From contig JANQAI010000012.1 in the NCBI GenBank assembly GCA_024707145.1, positions 62,001 to 126,000 on the forward strand: a DNA stretch of 64,000 nt, given 5' to 3'. The stretch comes from Magnetospirillum sp. (GTDB taxonomy: Bacteria; Pseudomonadota; Alphaproteobacteria; Rhodospirillales; Magnetospirillaceae). Position 1 is the stretch's first letter. Every line of letters begins with the position of its first letter. Shown one piece after another: positions 7,590-14,745 of this stretch. A program made the position numbers and the translations under genes. A model generated the notes under the pieces. That model saw only the letters and a program-made list of their open reading frames with translations, ran no database searches and was not told the DNA's origin.

Positions 7590-8723
7590 ATGAGAACGCT
7601 GCTTTGCTGCGATGAATTCGACGCTTACGTGAAGCGGCGAAGAATTCTGGCAAGGACCATCGTCCGCGCTGGTTTTATCGCCGGTATCGCTTTCAACATG
7701 TTATTCTTGTTGTTCGATTCTTGGGCTGACCTGCCGCTGTCCCAGACATTGCCCCTGCGCGCCACGTGGTCGGCGGTTCTGCTGAGCGGCGTATTGCTGA
7801 CCTGCATCCCGCGCAGCCATGATGGGTTGGCCTGGATGGTCGGCGCCGCCGGGTGCGTCGGCGCCTGGGTGATGGCGCGCATCACCTTGATGGACACCAA
7901 CACCCTGCGCCACGTGCCCGGGCTGATCACCCTGTTCATCGCCGCCGTCGGCATGGCCCCCACCATCCGCTCGGCAGCCTACGTCATCGCCCTGCTGGTG
8001 GTGGTCCCCACCATCACCTTGCTGGCCGGCGGCATGGAGCCTGTCCGCGTGCTGGAGGCCGACGCCTTCCTCATCATGGCAGCACTCATGTGCGCCCTGG
8101 TCTGTCACCTGCTGGAACAGGGCCAACTGCGCGCCTTCCTGGCCGAGCGGGCGCTGGAACGGCGCGCTTCGACCGACGCCCTGACCGGGCTGGCCAACCG
8201 CGAGCATTTCTTCCGGCGCGCCGAAGGCGAGCTGGCGCGGCGCACCCGTTCGGGCGCCGCCCTGGCGGTGCTGATGATGGACGTGGACCATTTCAAGCAC
8301 GTCAACGATACCTGGGGCCACGACGCGGGCGACCGTGTGCTGACGGCGGTGGCGGAACAACTGAGGCCGCATGCGCGCGAAACCGACGTGCTGGCCCGCA
8401 CCGGGGGCGAGGAATTCGTACTGCTGGCGGTGGGGGCCACCCTGGGCGACGCGGTGGAAATCGGCGAACGCATCCGCGCCGCCGTGGGCGCCCTGCGGGT
8501 CTCCGCCGATCCGGGTGCCATCCCGGTGACCATCAGCGTCGGCTGCACCACGGTGGCGCCGGACGACACCGCCATCGATCCGGCGCTGAAACGTGCCGAC
8601 CATGCCCTGTATCAGGCCAAGCGCCAGGGCCGCAACCGGGTGATGGCGGCCCCCACGCCGCCGCTAGAGGGTACGGAAGTTAGGGGGGCGGCGCTCGAAG
8701 AAGGCGGCCACCGCTTCCTTTAG
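7590..8723 (+). CDS. Membrane-bound diguanylate cyclase (GGDEF)
   Basis: 377 residues. Hydrophobic segments between about 22 and 175 suggest five to six membrane helices (MASE-like, not assigned). The GGDEF domain begins at 'STDALTGLANREHF' (about 194) and has 'MMDVDHFKHVND', an inhibitory RxxD (RETD, 263-266) and an intact GGEEF at 272-276. It should synthesise c-di-GMP. The family normally ends near 'AKRQGRNRV'; here about 25 odd residues follow, overlapping the converging enoyl-CoA isomerase gene by 60 bases. A TAG in the next frame at the expected end raises the possibility of one more indel. Confidence 0.9.
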   Translation: MRTLLCCDEFDAYVKRRRILARTIVRAGFIAGIAFNMLFLLFDSWADLPLSQTLPLRATWSAVLLSGVLLTCIPRSHDGLAWMVGAAGCVGAWVMARITLMDTNTLRHVPGLITLFIAAVGMAPTIRSAAYVIALLVVVPTITLLAGGMEPVRVLEADAFLIMAALMCALVCHLLEQGQLRAFLAERALERRASTDALTGLANREHFFRRAEGELARRTRSGAALAVLMMDVDHFKHVNDTWGHDAGDRVLTAVAEQLRPHARETDVLARTGGEEFVLLAVGATLGDAVEIGERIRAAVGALRVSADPGAIPVTISVGCTTVAPDDTAIDPALKRADHALYQAKRQGRNRVMAAPTPPLEGTEVRGAALEEGGHRFL

Positions 8724-9425
8724 CTCGGGCGAATGCAGGCAGCGGGTGAAGGCCTGGGCTTCGGCGCCCAGCCGGGCGGGGACGCTGTCGCCCTCGGCCT
8801 TCAGCAATGCCTTGGTGCGGCGCAGCGCCTCGGCCGGTTTGTCGGCCAGCTTGCCGGCCAGTTCGGCCACCGCGGCGGCCAGTTTCTCGGCCGGCACGAT
8901 CCGGTTCACCAACCCCAGTCCATGGGCGGCCACGGCATCGAAGGGCTCGCCCAGCATCAGCAGCTCGGCGGCGCGCTGATGGCCGACCAGACGGGGCAGC
9001 AGCAGCGATGCGGCCGCCTCGGGGACCAGCGCCAGATTGATGAAGGGAAATTGCAGCCGCGCCTCGGGCACGGCAACCACCAGGTCGCAATGCAGCAGCA
9101 TGGTGGAACCGATGCCGATGGCGGTGCCGTTGACCGCCGCCACCACCGGCTTGGCCGCCCGCGACAGGGCGCGCAGGAAGCCGGCCACCGGCGTGGTCTC
9201 GATGTCGGTGATGCCCAGGAAGTCGTTGAGGTCGTTGCCGGCGGTGAAGGCGTCGCCGGTGCCGGCGAACACCAGCACGCGCACCGATGGATCGGCCTCG
9301 GCCCGGCTCACCGCCTCGGCCATGGCCGCGTACATGGCATGGGTCAGGGCGTTCTTCTTGTCCGGCCGGTTCATGCGGATGGTGCAGATGCCGGCCTCGG
9401 CGGTGACGACGACGTGCTGGTCCAT
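8664..9425 (-). CDS. Enoyl-CoA hydratase/isomerase family protein, isomerase-like active site
   Basis: 253 residues, crotonase fold. The oxyanion-hole segment 'AGNDLNDF' (about 62) and 'VAAVNGTAIGIGSTMLLHCDLVVA' are conserved. In hydratases two catalytic glutamates sit in 'PE...G..PG.GG'; here the first position is Phe ('FPFINLALVPE') and a Glu appears in 'VPEAAAS', the place of the catalytic Glu in delta3,delta2-enoyl-CoA isomerases. I therefore favour an isomerase that feeds unsaturated fatty acids into beta-oxidation. The gene follows etfA but beyond a strong terminator, so it may be separately transcribed. Confidence 0.85.
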   Translation of the reverse strand: MDQHVVVTAEAGICTIRMNRPDKKNALTHAMYAAMAEAVSRAEADPSVRVLVFAGTGDAFTAGNDLNDFLGITDIETTPVAGFLRALSRAAKPVVAAVNGTAIGIGSTMLLHCDLVVAVPEARLQFPFINLALVPEAAASLLLPRLVGHQRAAELLMLGEPFDAVAAHGLGLVNRIVPAEKLAAAVAELAGKLADKPAEALRRTKALLKAEGDSVPARLGAEAQAFTRCLHSPELKEAVAAFFERRPPNFRTL

Positions 9426-9444
9426 GGCGATGCGTCCTTTGCAG

Positions 9445-9492
9445 AAAAAAGAGGGGGCGGGAGCGATGCCGCCGGGAGAACCCCGCCCCCTC
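9445..9492 (-). terminator. Intrinsic terminator after etfA
   Basis: On the minus strand an 11-bp perfect stem (GAGGGGGCGGG with CCCGCCCCCTC, arms 9451-9461 and 9482-9492) is followed by six T residues (9445-9450 read in reverse). It lies directly after the etfA stop. Confidence 0.85.
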
Positions 9493-9503
9493 CAGGTGCG
9501 GCC

Positions 9504-10442
9504 TCAGGGAGACGGGAGGGCCGCGGAGAGTTCCGGCAGCGCCTTGAACAGGTCCGCCACCAGGCCATAATCGGCGACCTGGAAGATGGGAGCCTCTTCA
9601 TCCTTGTTGATGGCGACGATGACCTTGGAGTCCTTCATGCCGGCGAGGTGCTGGATGGCGCCGGAGATGCCGACGGCGATGTAGAGGTCGGGGGCGACGA
9701 TCTTGCCGGTTTGGCCGACCTGCAGGTCGTTGGAGGCGAAGCCGGCGTCCACGGCGGCGCGGCTGGCGCCGATGGCCGCCGCCAGCTTGTCGGCGATGGG
9801 CTCCAGCAGGCGGAAATTGTCGCCCGACTGCATGCCGCGGCCGCCCGAGATGACGACGCGGGCGCTGGTCAGCTCGGGGCGTTCCGACAGCGCCAGTTCC
9901 TGGCCGACGAAGCGGGCGCCGGGAATGGCCGCCACCGGCGCCACCGGGACGATCTCGGCCGCGCCGCCGGCGGCGGGGGCGGCGTCGAAGGCGGTGGCGC
10001 GCACGGTGATCACCTTGAGCGCGTCGGCGGAGCGCACCGTGGCCAGGGCGTTGCCGGCATAGATGGGGCGCACGAAGGTGTCGGCGGCGACCACCGCGGT
10101 GATCTCGGAGATCTGCTGCACGTCCAGCATGGCGGCCACGCGCGGCGCCACGTTCTTGCCGGTGGTGGTGGCGGGGGCCAGCACGGCGGCGTATTCCCGC
10201 GCCAGCGCGGCCAGCAGCGGCGCCAGCGCCTCGGCCAGCGGGTGGGCGTAGGCCGCGTCGTCGGCCACCAGCACCTTGGCGAGGCCGGCCACCTGGGCGG
10301 CCGCCCGGGCGACCGCCTGCACGCCCTCGCCCGCCACCAGCAGGTGGACGGGGCCGCCCAGCCTGGCGGCGGCGGTGATGGTGTTCAGCGTGGCCGGCTT
10401 CAGCGCGCGGCCGTCGTGTTCGGCGAGAACGAGACTGGTCAT
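9504..10442 (-). CDS. etfA: Electron transfer flavoprotein alpha subunit
   Basis: 312 residues. With EtfB it forms the FAD-containing soluble flavoprotein that takes electrons from acyl-CoA dehydrogenases and passes them to ETF-ubiquinone oxidoreductase. The C-terminal FAD domain is clear: '[15 protein letters not shown]', '[11 protein letters not shown]', '[25 protein letters not shown]' and '[14 protein letters not shown]', the standard EtfA signature. The ATG at 10442 has GGAGGA five bases upstream. It follows etfB after a palindromic repeat and ends in an intrinsic terminator. Confidence 0.96.
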   Translation of the reverse strand: MTSLVLAEHDGRALKPATLNTITAAARLGGPVHLLVAGEGVQAVARAAAQVAGLAKVLVADDAAYAHPLAEALAPLLAALAREYAAVLAPATTTGKNVAPRVAAMLDVQQISEITAVVAADTFVRPIYAGNALATVRSADALKVITVRATAFDAAPAAGGAAEIVPVAPVAAIPGARFVGQELALSERPELTSARVVISGGRGMQSGDNFRLLEPIADKLAAAIGASRAAVDAGFASNDLQVGQTGKIVAPDLYIAVGISGAIQHLAGMKDSKVIVAINKDEEAPIFQVADYGLVADLFKALPELSAALPSP

Positions 10443-10473
10443 ATTTCCTCCGTGCATTCCTCGTCCCTCTCCT

Positions 10474-10553
10474 CGTCACCCCCGCGAAGGCGGGGTCCAT
10501 GGAGCCGCCTGGTGCGGCGCCGGACATGGATTCCCGCCTTCGCGGGGATGACG
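10474..10553. repeat. REP-like palindromic element between etfB and etfA
   Basis: Two 21-base arms, CGTCACCCCCGCGAAGGCGGG at 10474-10494 and its near-exact reverse complement at 10533-10553, enclose 'TCCATGGAGCC...GGACATGGA'. One mismatch in 21. This is the alphaproteobacterial 'CGTCATNCCCGCGAA..GCGGG' intergenic repeat; a related copy lies at 25709-25817. Confidence 0.8.
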
Positions 10554-10565
10554 GAAAGTGGGGGG

Positions 10566-11315
10566 TCAGATCACCTTCGCTTCGGTCTTCAGCTTGTCCA
10601 CCAGGGCGGCCACGTCGGCCACCCTGATGCCGGCCTTGCGCTTCGGCGGCTCCTCCACCTTCAGCGTCGCCAGGCGCGGCCGGATGTCCACTCCCAGTGC
10701 GGCCACCGGCACGATTTCCAGCGGCTTCTTCTTGGCCTTCATGATGTTGGGCAGCGAGGCGTAGCGCGGCTCGTTCAGGCGCAAATCGGTGGTCACCACC
10801 GCCGGCAGGGCCAGCGACACCGTCTCCAGCCCGCCGTCGATCTCGCGGGTGACCTCGGCGCGGCCGTCGGCGATCGCCACCTTCGAAGCGAACGTCCCCT
10901 GGGGCCAGCCCAGCAGCGCCGCCAGCATCTGGCCGGTCTGGCTGGCATCGTCGTCGATGGCCTGCTTGCCCAGGATCACCAGGCCGGGCTGCTCGCGCTC
11001 GGCCAGCACCTTGAGGATCTTGGCCACCGCCAGCGGCTGCACCTCGTCGTCCGTCTGCACCAGAACGGCGCGGTCGGCGCCCATGGCCAGCGCCGTGCGC
11101 AGGATCTCCTGGCACCCCGCCGGGCCGATGGACACCGCCACCACCTCGGCGACGATTCCGGCCTCCTTCAGCCGCACCGCCTCCTCCACCGCGATCTCGT
11201 CGAACGGGTTGGCCGAGTACTTCACGTTCGCCGTATCCACCCCACTCCCGTCCGGCTTCACCCGGATCTTCACGTTGTAGTCGATCACACGCTTGACCGC
11301 GACCAGCGCCTTCAT
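10566..11315 (-). CDS. etfB: Electron transfer flavoprotein beta subunit
   Basis: 249 residues, the family's usual size. It binds AMP and pairs with EtfA. Marks include '[22 protein letters not shown]', '[16 protein letters not shown]', '[19 protein letters not shown]' (the conserved ETF-beta signature) and '[27 protein letters not shown]', where the recognition-loop Leu docks partner dehydrogenases. The C-terminus 'KLKTEAKVI' is typical. The start has GAGGAGG seven bases upstream. First gene of an etfB-etfA unit downstream of the fatty-acid genes. Confidence 0.96.
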   Translation of the reverse strand: MKALVAVKRVIDYNVKIRVKPDGSGVDTANVKYSANPFDEIAVEEAVRLKEAGIVAEVVAVSIGPAGCQEILRTALAMGADRAVLVQTDDEVQPLAVAKILKVLAEREQPGLVILGKQAIDDDASQTGQMLAALLGWPQGTFASKVAIADGRAEVTREIDGGLETVSLALPAVVTTDLRLNEPRYASLPNIMKAKKKPLEIVPVAALGVDIRPRLATLKVEEPPKRKAGIRVADVAALVDKLKTEAKVI

Positions 11316-11339
11316 GATGCGTCCTCCTCATTGTCTTTT

Positions 11340-11421
11340 CCCCTCCCCTCGGGCGCAGCACGGGGGGAGGCTGGGAGGGGAGCATTCCCCCACCCCGGCC
11401 CTCCCCCGGCAAAGGGGAGGG
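11340..11421. repeat. GC-rich palindromic repeat upstream of etfB
   Basis: Two converging stem-loops built from CCCCTCCCC and GGGGAGGG blocks fill the space between the SDR gene and etfB. The unit resembles the dispersed CCCTCTCCCC/GGGGAGGG palindromes common in proteobacterial intergenic regions. The long stems might also stop or stabilise transcripts. Confidence 0.6.
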
Positions 11422-11429
11422 AGATGGTC

Positions 11430-12251
11430 CTACTCCACGAACAAATCAGGCAGCAGGGTGCCGGCCGGATCCACCGCATAGGCGGACAGGTCGGAGACGC
11501 CCTCCTCGGCCAGCACCTGCTCGTCGATGAAGAAGTTGCCGGTGCACGCGCGCGACGGCCGGGTCAGGATGGCGTGGGCGGCGTCGGCGACCACGTCCGG
11601 GGTGCGGCAATGGCCGGGCTTGATGGCGCCGCCCAGCATGGCGAGCGCGGCGGTGTCGATCACCGTGCGCGGCCACAGGGCGTTGGCGGCGATGCCGGCC
11701 TCCCTGAACTCGCCCGCCCAGCCCAGCACGCACAGGCTCATACCCATCTTGCTGATGGTGTAGGCCACGTGGCCGGCAAACCACCTGGGGTCCAGCGAGG
11801 GCGGCGGCGACAGGGTCAGGATGTGCGGATTGGCCGCCAGCCTGAGGAACGGCAGGCAGGCCTGGGTCACCGCGAAGGTGCCGCGCACGTTGACCGACAT
11901 CATCAGGTCGTAACGCTTCATGGGCGTGTCGGCGGTGCCGGTCAGATTGATGGCGCTGGCGTTGTTGACGACGATGTCGATGCCGCCGAAGGCTTCGGCC
12001 GCCTGAGCGACGGCGTCGGCCACCGAAGCCTCGTCGCGCACGTCCACCACCAGCGGCAAGGCCTTGCCGCCCGCCGCCTCGATCTCGGCCGCGGCGGAGT
12101 AGATGGTGCCGGGCAGCTTGGGATGGCTTTCCACCGTCTTGGCGGCGATGACCACATTGGCGCCGTCCCCGGCCGCCCGCAACGCGATGGCCTTGCCGAT
12201 GCCCCGGCTGGCGCCGGTGATGAACAGGGTCTTTCCCTTCAGCGAGCGCAT
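11430..12251 (-). CDS. HSDL2-like short-chain dehydrogenase
   Basis: 273 residues, Rossmann-fold NAD(P)H oxidoreductase. The cofactor motif '[18 protein letters not shown]' is at about 9-26, the structural 'VNNASAI' at about 92, and the catalytic Y-x3-K in 'AYTISKMG'. The opening segment, '[21 protein letters not shown]', closely resembles HSDL2, a peroxisomal/mitochondrial enzyme of lipid metabolism. '[10 protein letters not shown]' follows as in that branch. The ATG at 12251 has GGAG six bases upstream and lies inside the end of the thioesterase gene (13-base overlap). The substrate is unknown; the locus suggests a fatty-acyl compound. Confidence 0.88.
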   Translation of the reverse strand: MRSLKGKTLFITGASRGIGKAIALRAAGDGANVVIAAKTVESHPKLPGTIYSAAAEIEAAGGKALPLVVDVRDEASVADAVAQAAEAFGGIDIVVNNASAINLTGTADTPMKRYDLMMSVNVRGTFAVTQACLPFLRLAANPHILTLSPPPSLDPRWFAGHVAYTISKMGMSLCVLGWAGEFREAGIAANALWPRTVIDTAALAMLGGAIKPGHCRTPDVVADAAHAILTRPSRACTGNFFIDEQVLAEEGVSDLSAYAVDPAGTLLPDLFVE

Positions 12252-12802
12252 GTCTTCTCCTTTCCGGCCACGGTCAGGACCGGTTGATCGTCGAAGGCGC
12301 CGTCCAAAGTGCGCCATTGTTCCACCCAGGCCGGCACCGGCGGCACCGGTCCGGCAAAGCCCAACTCGCCCGCCACATCCAGCGGCGGCACGATGGCCCC
12401 GTTCTTCAGGAAGGCAGCCCGCACCAGGGTCAGGCAGGCGGGCACTCCGCCGGCCTCGATGCGGTGCTCGATGTAGATCCAGCGCTCGTCCCAGCACAGC
12501 ATGCGGCTGTGCAGGGCGAAGGCCTGGAACGGCTTGAGCGGGCGGCGGTAGCGCACCACCACCCCGCCGATGACCGCCTGCCAGCGCTTACGGAACATGG
12601 GCCGCCACAGGCCGGCCCGCGCGATCAGGTCGAAACGGCCCAGGTCCATCAGCGCCAGATAACGGGCGTTGTTCATATGCACGTTGATGTCGAGGTCGTG
12701 GGGCATCACCCGGAACCGCAACACCGACGGGTCGGTCATGGCCAGGCGCGGCCGAAACAGCGACGCCACCAGCACGCAGAGCATGCGAAGCCAGAGATTC
12801 AT
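12239..12802 (-). CDS. Hotdog-fold acyl-CoA thioesterase-like protein (THEM6 type)
   Basis: 187 residues. After a hydrophobic N-terminal stretch ('MNLWLRMLCVLVASLFRP', a possible membrane anchor) comes a single hotdog domain with 'FRVMPHDLDINVHMNNARYLALMDLGRFDL', 'GGVVVRYRRPLKPFQAF' and 'WIYIEHRI'. The D-x-N-x-H-x-N-N-x-x-Y pattern is that of 4HBT thioesterases and THEM6-like proteins. Thioesterases in beta-oxidation loci release CoA from stalled acyl-CoAs. It overlaps the start of the SDR by 13 bases. Confidence 0.85.
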   Translation of the reverse strand: MNLWLRMLCVLVASLFRPRLAMTDPSVLRFRVMPHDLDINVHMNNARYLALMDLGRFDLIARAGLWRPMFRKRWQAVIGGVVVRYRRPLKPFQAFALHSRMLCWDERWIYIEHRIEAGGVPACLTLVRAAFLKNGAIVPPLDVAGELGFAGPVPPVPAWVEQWRTLDGAFDDQPVLTVAGKEKTCAR

Positions 12803-12814
12803 GGTCAGGGCCCC

Positions 12815-12853
12815 CATCCCTTCCTCCCCGGCGATGCCGGGGGAGGAAGGGAT
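12815..12853. repeat. Long perfect-type hairpin between acyl-CoA dehydrogenase and thioesterase genes
   Basis: The arms CATCCCTTCCTCCCCGGC and GCCGGGGGAGGAAGGGAT flank a GAT loop, giving an 18-bp stem with one bulged G. It lies just before the acyl-CoA dehydrogenase stop on the plus map, that is, just after that gene on its own strand. It could act as a transcript-end or stabilising structure. No T-run follows. Confidence 0.6.
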
Positions 12854-12855
12854 CG

Positions 12856-14643
12856 TTAGAACGCGGCCTCGTCGAAGGCCATCATGGACTTGCCGCCGGC
12901 CATGACCTGCGAGAAGAGCCCGCTGGTCTGGGGCAGGACGCGCTCCATGAAGAAGCGGGCGGTGTTGACCTTGGCGGCGTAGAAACCGTCGGGATCGCCC
13001 TCGCCCAGCCTGGGCAGGCTGATTTCGGCCATACGGGCCCAGAGATAGGCCAGCGCGGTCAGGCCGAACAGGCGCAGGTAGTCGCTCGCCGCGGCGCCCG
13101 CCTCGTCCGGATTGGCCAGGCCGGCGCGCGCCACCTGGGCGGTGGCCTGCTGCAGGCGGACGAAGGCCTTGGCCAGAGGCTGGACGAACTCGCCCATGGT
13201 CTCGTCCTCCACCTTGGCGGCGATGTAGTCGCTCACGGGGTGGAAGAAGCGCCGCAGCGAGCGGCCGGCATTGGCCGGCAGCTTGCGGCCGACCAGATCG
13301 AGCGCCTGCACGCCGTTGGTGCCTTCGTAGATTTGGGCGATGCGGGCGTCGCGCACGTATTGCTCCATGCCGTGCTCGCGGATGTAGCCGTGCCCGCCGA
13401 ACACCTGGACGCCCAGATTGGTGGCCTCGAAGCCCAGATCGGTCATCAACGCCTTGACGATGGGGGTGATGAGGGCGACGAAATCCTCGGCCTCCTCGCG
13501 CACCGCCGGGTCGGGATGGTGTTTCTGCAGGTCCAGGCTGCGCGCCGCCCAGGCGCCCAGGGCGCGGCACCCCTCGATGGTGGCCCGCTGGGTCAGCAGC
13601 ATGCGGCGCACGTCGGGATGCACGATGATGGGATCGGCCGGCTTGTCGGGATGCTTGGTCCCGGTCAGCGAGCGGCCCTGCAGGCGTTCGCGGGCATAGG
13701 CCACGGCGCCCTGATAGGACGCCTCGGCCAGGCCCAGGCCTTGGATGCCCACCGACAGGCGCTCGGTGTTCATCATGGCGAACATGGCCTGCATACCCTT
13801 GTTGGGCATGCCGATCAGCCAACCGGTAGCGTCGTCGAAGTTCATGACGCAGGTGGCCGAGGCCTTGATGCCCATCTTGTGCTCGATGGAACCGCAGGCC
13901 ACGCCGTTGCGCGCGCCCGGCGTGCCGTCATCCTTGGGCAGGTACTTGGGCACCAGGAACAGGCTGATGCCCTTGACGCCCTTGGGGGCGTCGGGCAGGC
14001 GTGCCAGCACCAGATGGACGATGTTCTCGGTCAGGTCATGCTCGCCGGCCGAGATGAACATCTTGGTGCCGGTCAGCCTGTAGGAACCGTCGGCCTGGGG
14101 CACCGCCTTGGTGCGCAGCAGGCCCAGGTCGGTGCCGCAATGGGGCTCGGTCAGGCACATGGTGCCCGACCAGGTGCCGTCCACCAGCTTGGGCAGATAG
14201 GCGTCCTTGAGCGCGTCGGTACCGTAGCCGTGCAGCGAGACGTAGGCGCCGTGGGACAGGCCGGGATACATGCCGAAGGACAGGTTGGCCGAGCAGATCA
14301 TCTCCTCGACCAGGGTGTTGACCGCCTTGGGCAGGCCCTGGCCGCCATAGGCGGGATCGCAGGCGATGGAGGTCCAGCCGCCCTCGCGGAAGGTCCGGTA
14401 GGCTTCGATGAAACCCTTGGGCGTGCGCACCACGCCATTCTCGAAGGTGCAGCCCTCCTCGTCGCCCGAGCGGTTGAGGGGATGCAGCACCTCCTCGCAG
14501 ACCTTGGCGGCCTCTTCCAGCACCGGGTCGATGAGGTCGCGGGTGAATTCCTCGTAGCCGGGAAGCGACGCGAGGTCGTCGCCGCCCATCAGCTCGAAGA
14601 GGACGAAGCGCATGTCGCGCAGGGGAGCCTTGTAGCTGGCCAT
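12856..14643 (-). CDS. Acyl-CoA dehydrogenase with C-terminal extension (about 600-residue class)
   Basis: 595 residues. FAD enzyme for the first step of beta-oxidation, giving electrons to EtfAB. Domains in order are a short N-terminal helix region ('SYKAPLRDMRFVLFEL'), an N-terminal helical dehydrogenase domain with 'GGQGLP', the middle beta domain with 'MCLTEPHCGTDLGLLRTKA' and 'GTKMFISAGEHDL', the C-terminal helical domain with 'NTERLSVGIQGLG', 'QVFGGHGYIREHG' and 'RDARIAQIYEGTNGVQALDL', and the extra C-terminal domain. This length class resembles DmdC and long-chain acyl-CoA dehydrogenases. The start at 14643 begins the conserved segment; the in-frame extension upstream is only repeat sequence. 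Confidence 0.94.
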   Translation of the reverse strand: MASYKAPLRDMRFVLFELMGGDDLASLPGYEEFTRDLIDPVLEEAAKVCEEVLHPLNRSGDEEGCTFENGVVRTPKGFIEAYRTFREGGWTSIACDPAYGGQGLPKAVNTLVEEMICSANLSFGMYPGLSHGAYVSLHGYGTDALKDAYLPKLVDGTWSGTMCLTEPHCGTDLGLLRTKAVPQADGSYRLTGTKMFISAGEHDLTENIVHLVLARLPDAPKGVKGISLFLVPKYLPKDDGTPGARNGVACGSIEHKMGIKASATCVMNFDDATGWLIGMPNKGMQAMFAMMNTERLSVGIQGLGLAEASYQGAVAYARERLQGRSLTGTKHPDKPADPIIVHPDVRRMLLTQRATIEGCRALGAWAARSLDLQKHHPDPAVREEAEDFVALITPIVKALMTDLGFEATNLGVQVFGGHGYIREHGMEQYVRDARIAQIYEGTNGVQALDLVGRKLPANAGRSLRRFFHPVSDYIAAKVEDETMGEFVQPLAKAFVRLQQATAQVARAGLANPDEAGAAASDYLRLFGLTALAYLWARMAEISLPRLGEGDPDGFYAAKVNTARFFMERVLPQTSGLFSQVMAGGKSMMAFDEAAF

Positions 14644-14666
14644 GATGTTCTTCCTATCGTTCTCTT

Positions 14667-14726
14667 CGTCATGCCCGGGCTTGACCCGGGCATCCATGGA
14701 TCGCCGGGTCAAGCCCGGCGATGACG
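14667..14726. repeat. REP-like palindromic element upstream of acyl-CoA dehydrogenase gene
   Basis: CGTCAT-GCCCGGGCTTGACCCGGGC-ATCCATGGAT-CGCCGGGTCAAGCCCGGCG-ATGACG. It has outer CGTCAT/ATGACG arms and two inner GC stems. It shares the 'CGTCATGCCCGG' end with the element at 57872-57902. Confidence 0.8.
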
Positions 14727-14745
14727 AGGAAAGGGGAGCGCGGGA

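Noticed and set aside
8733-12287. A 1,184-codon plus-strand open frame across the etf and isomerase genes
   Set aside because: It is antisense to three well-supported genes, is rich in Gly/Gln/His/Arg with no domain, and is a known artefact of third-position GC bias.
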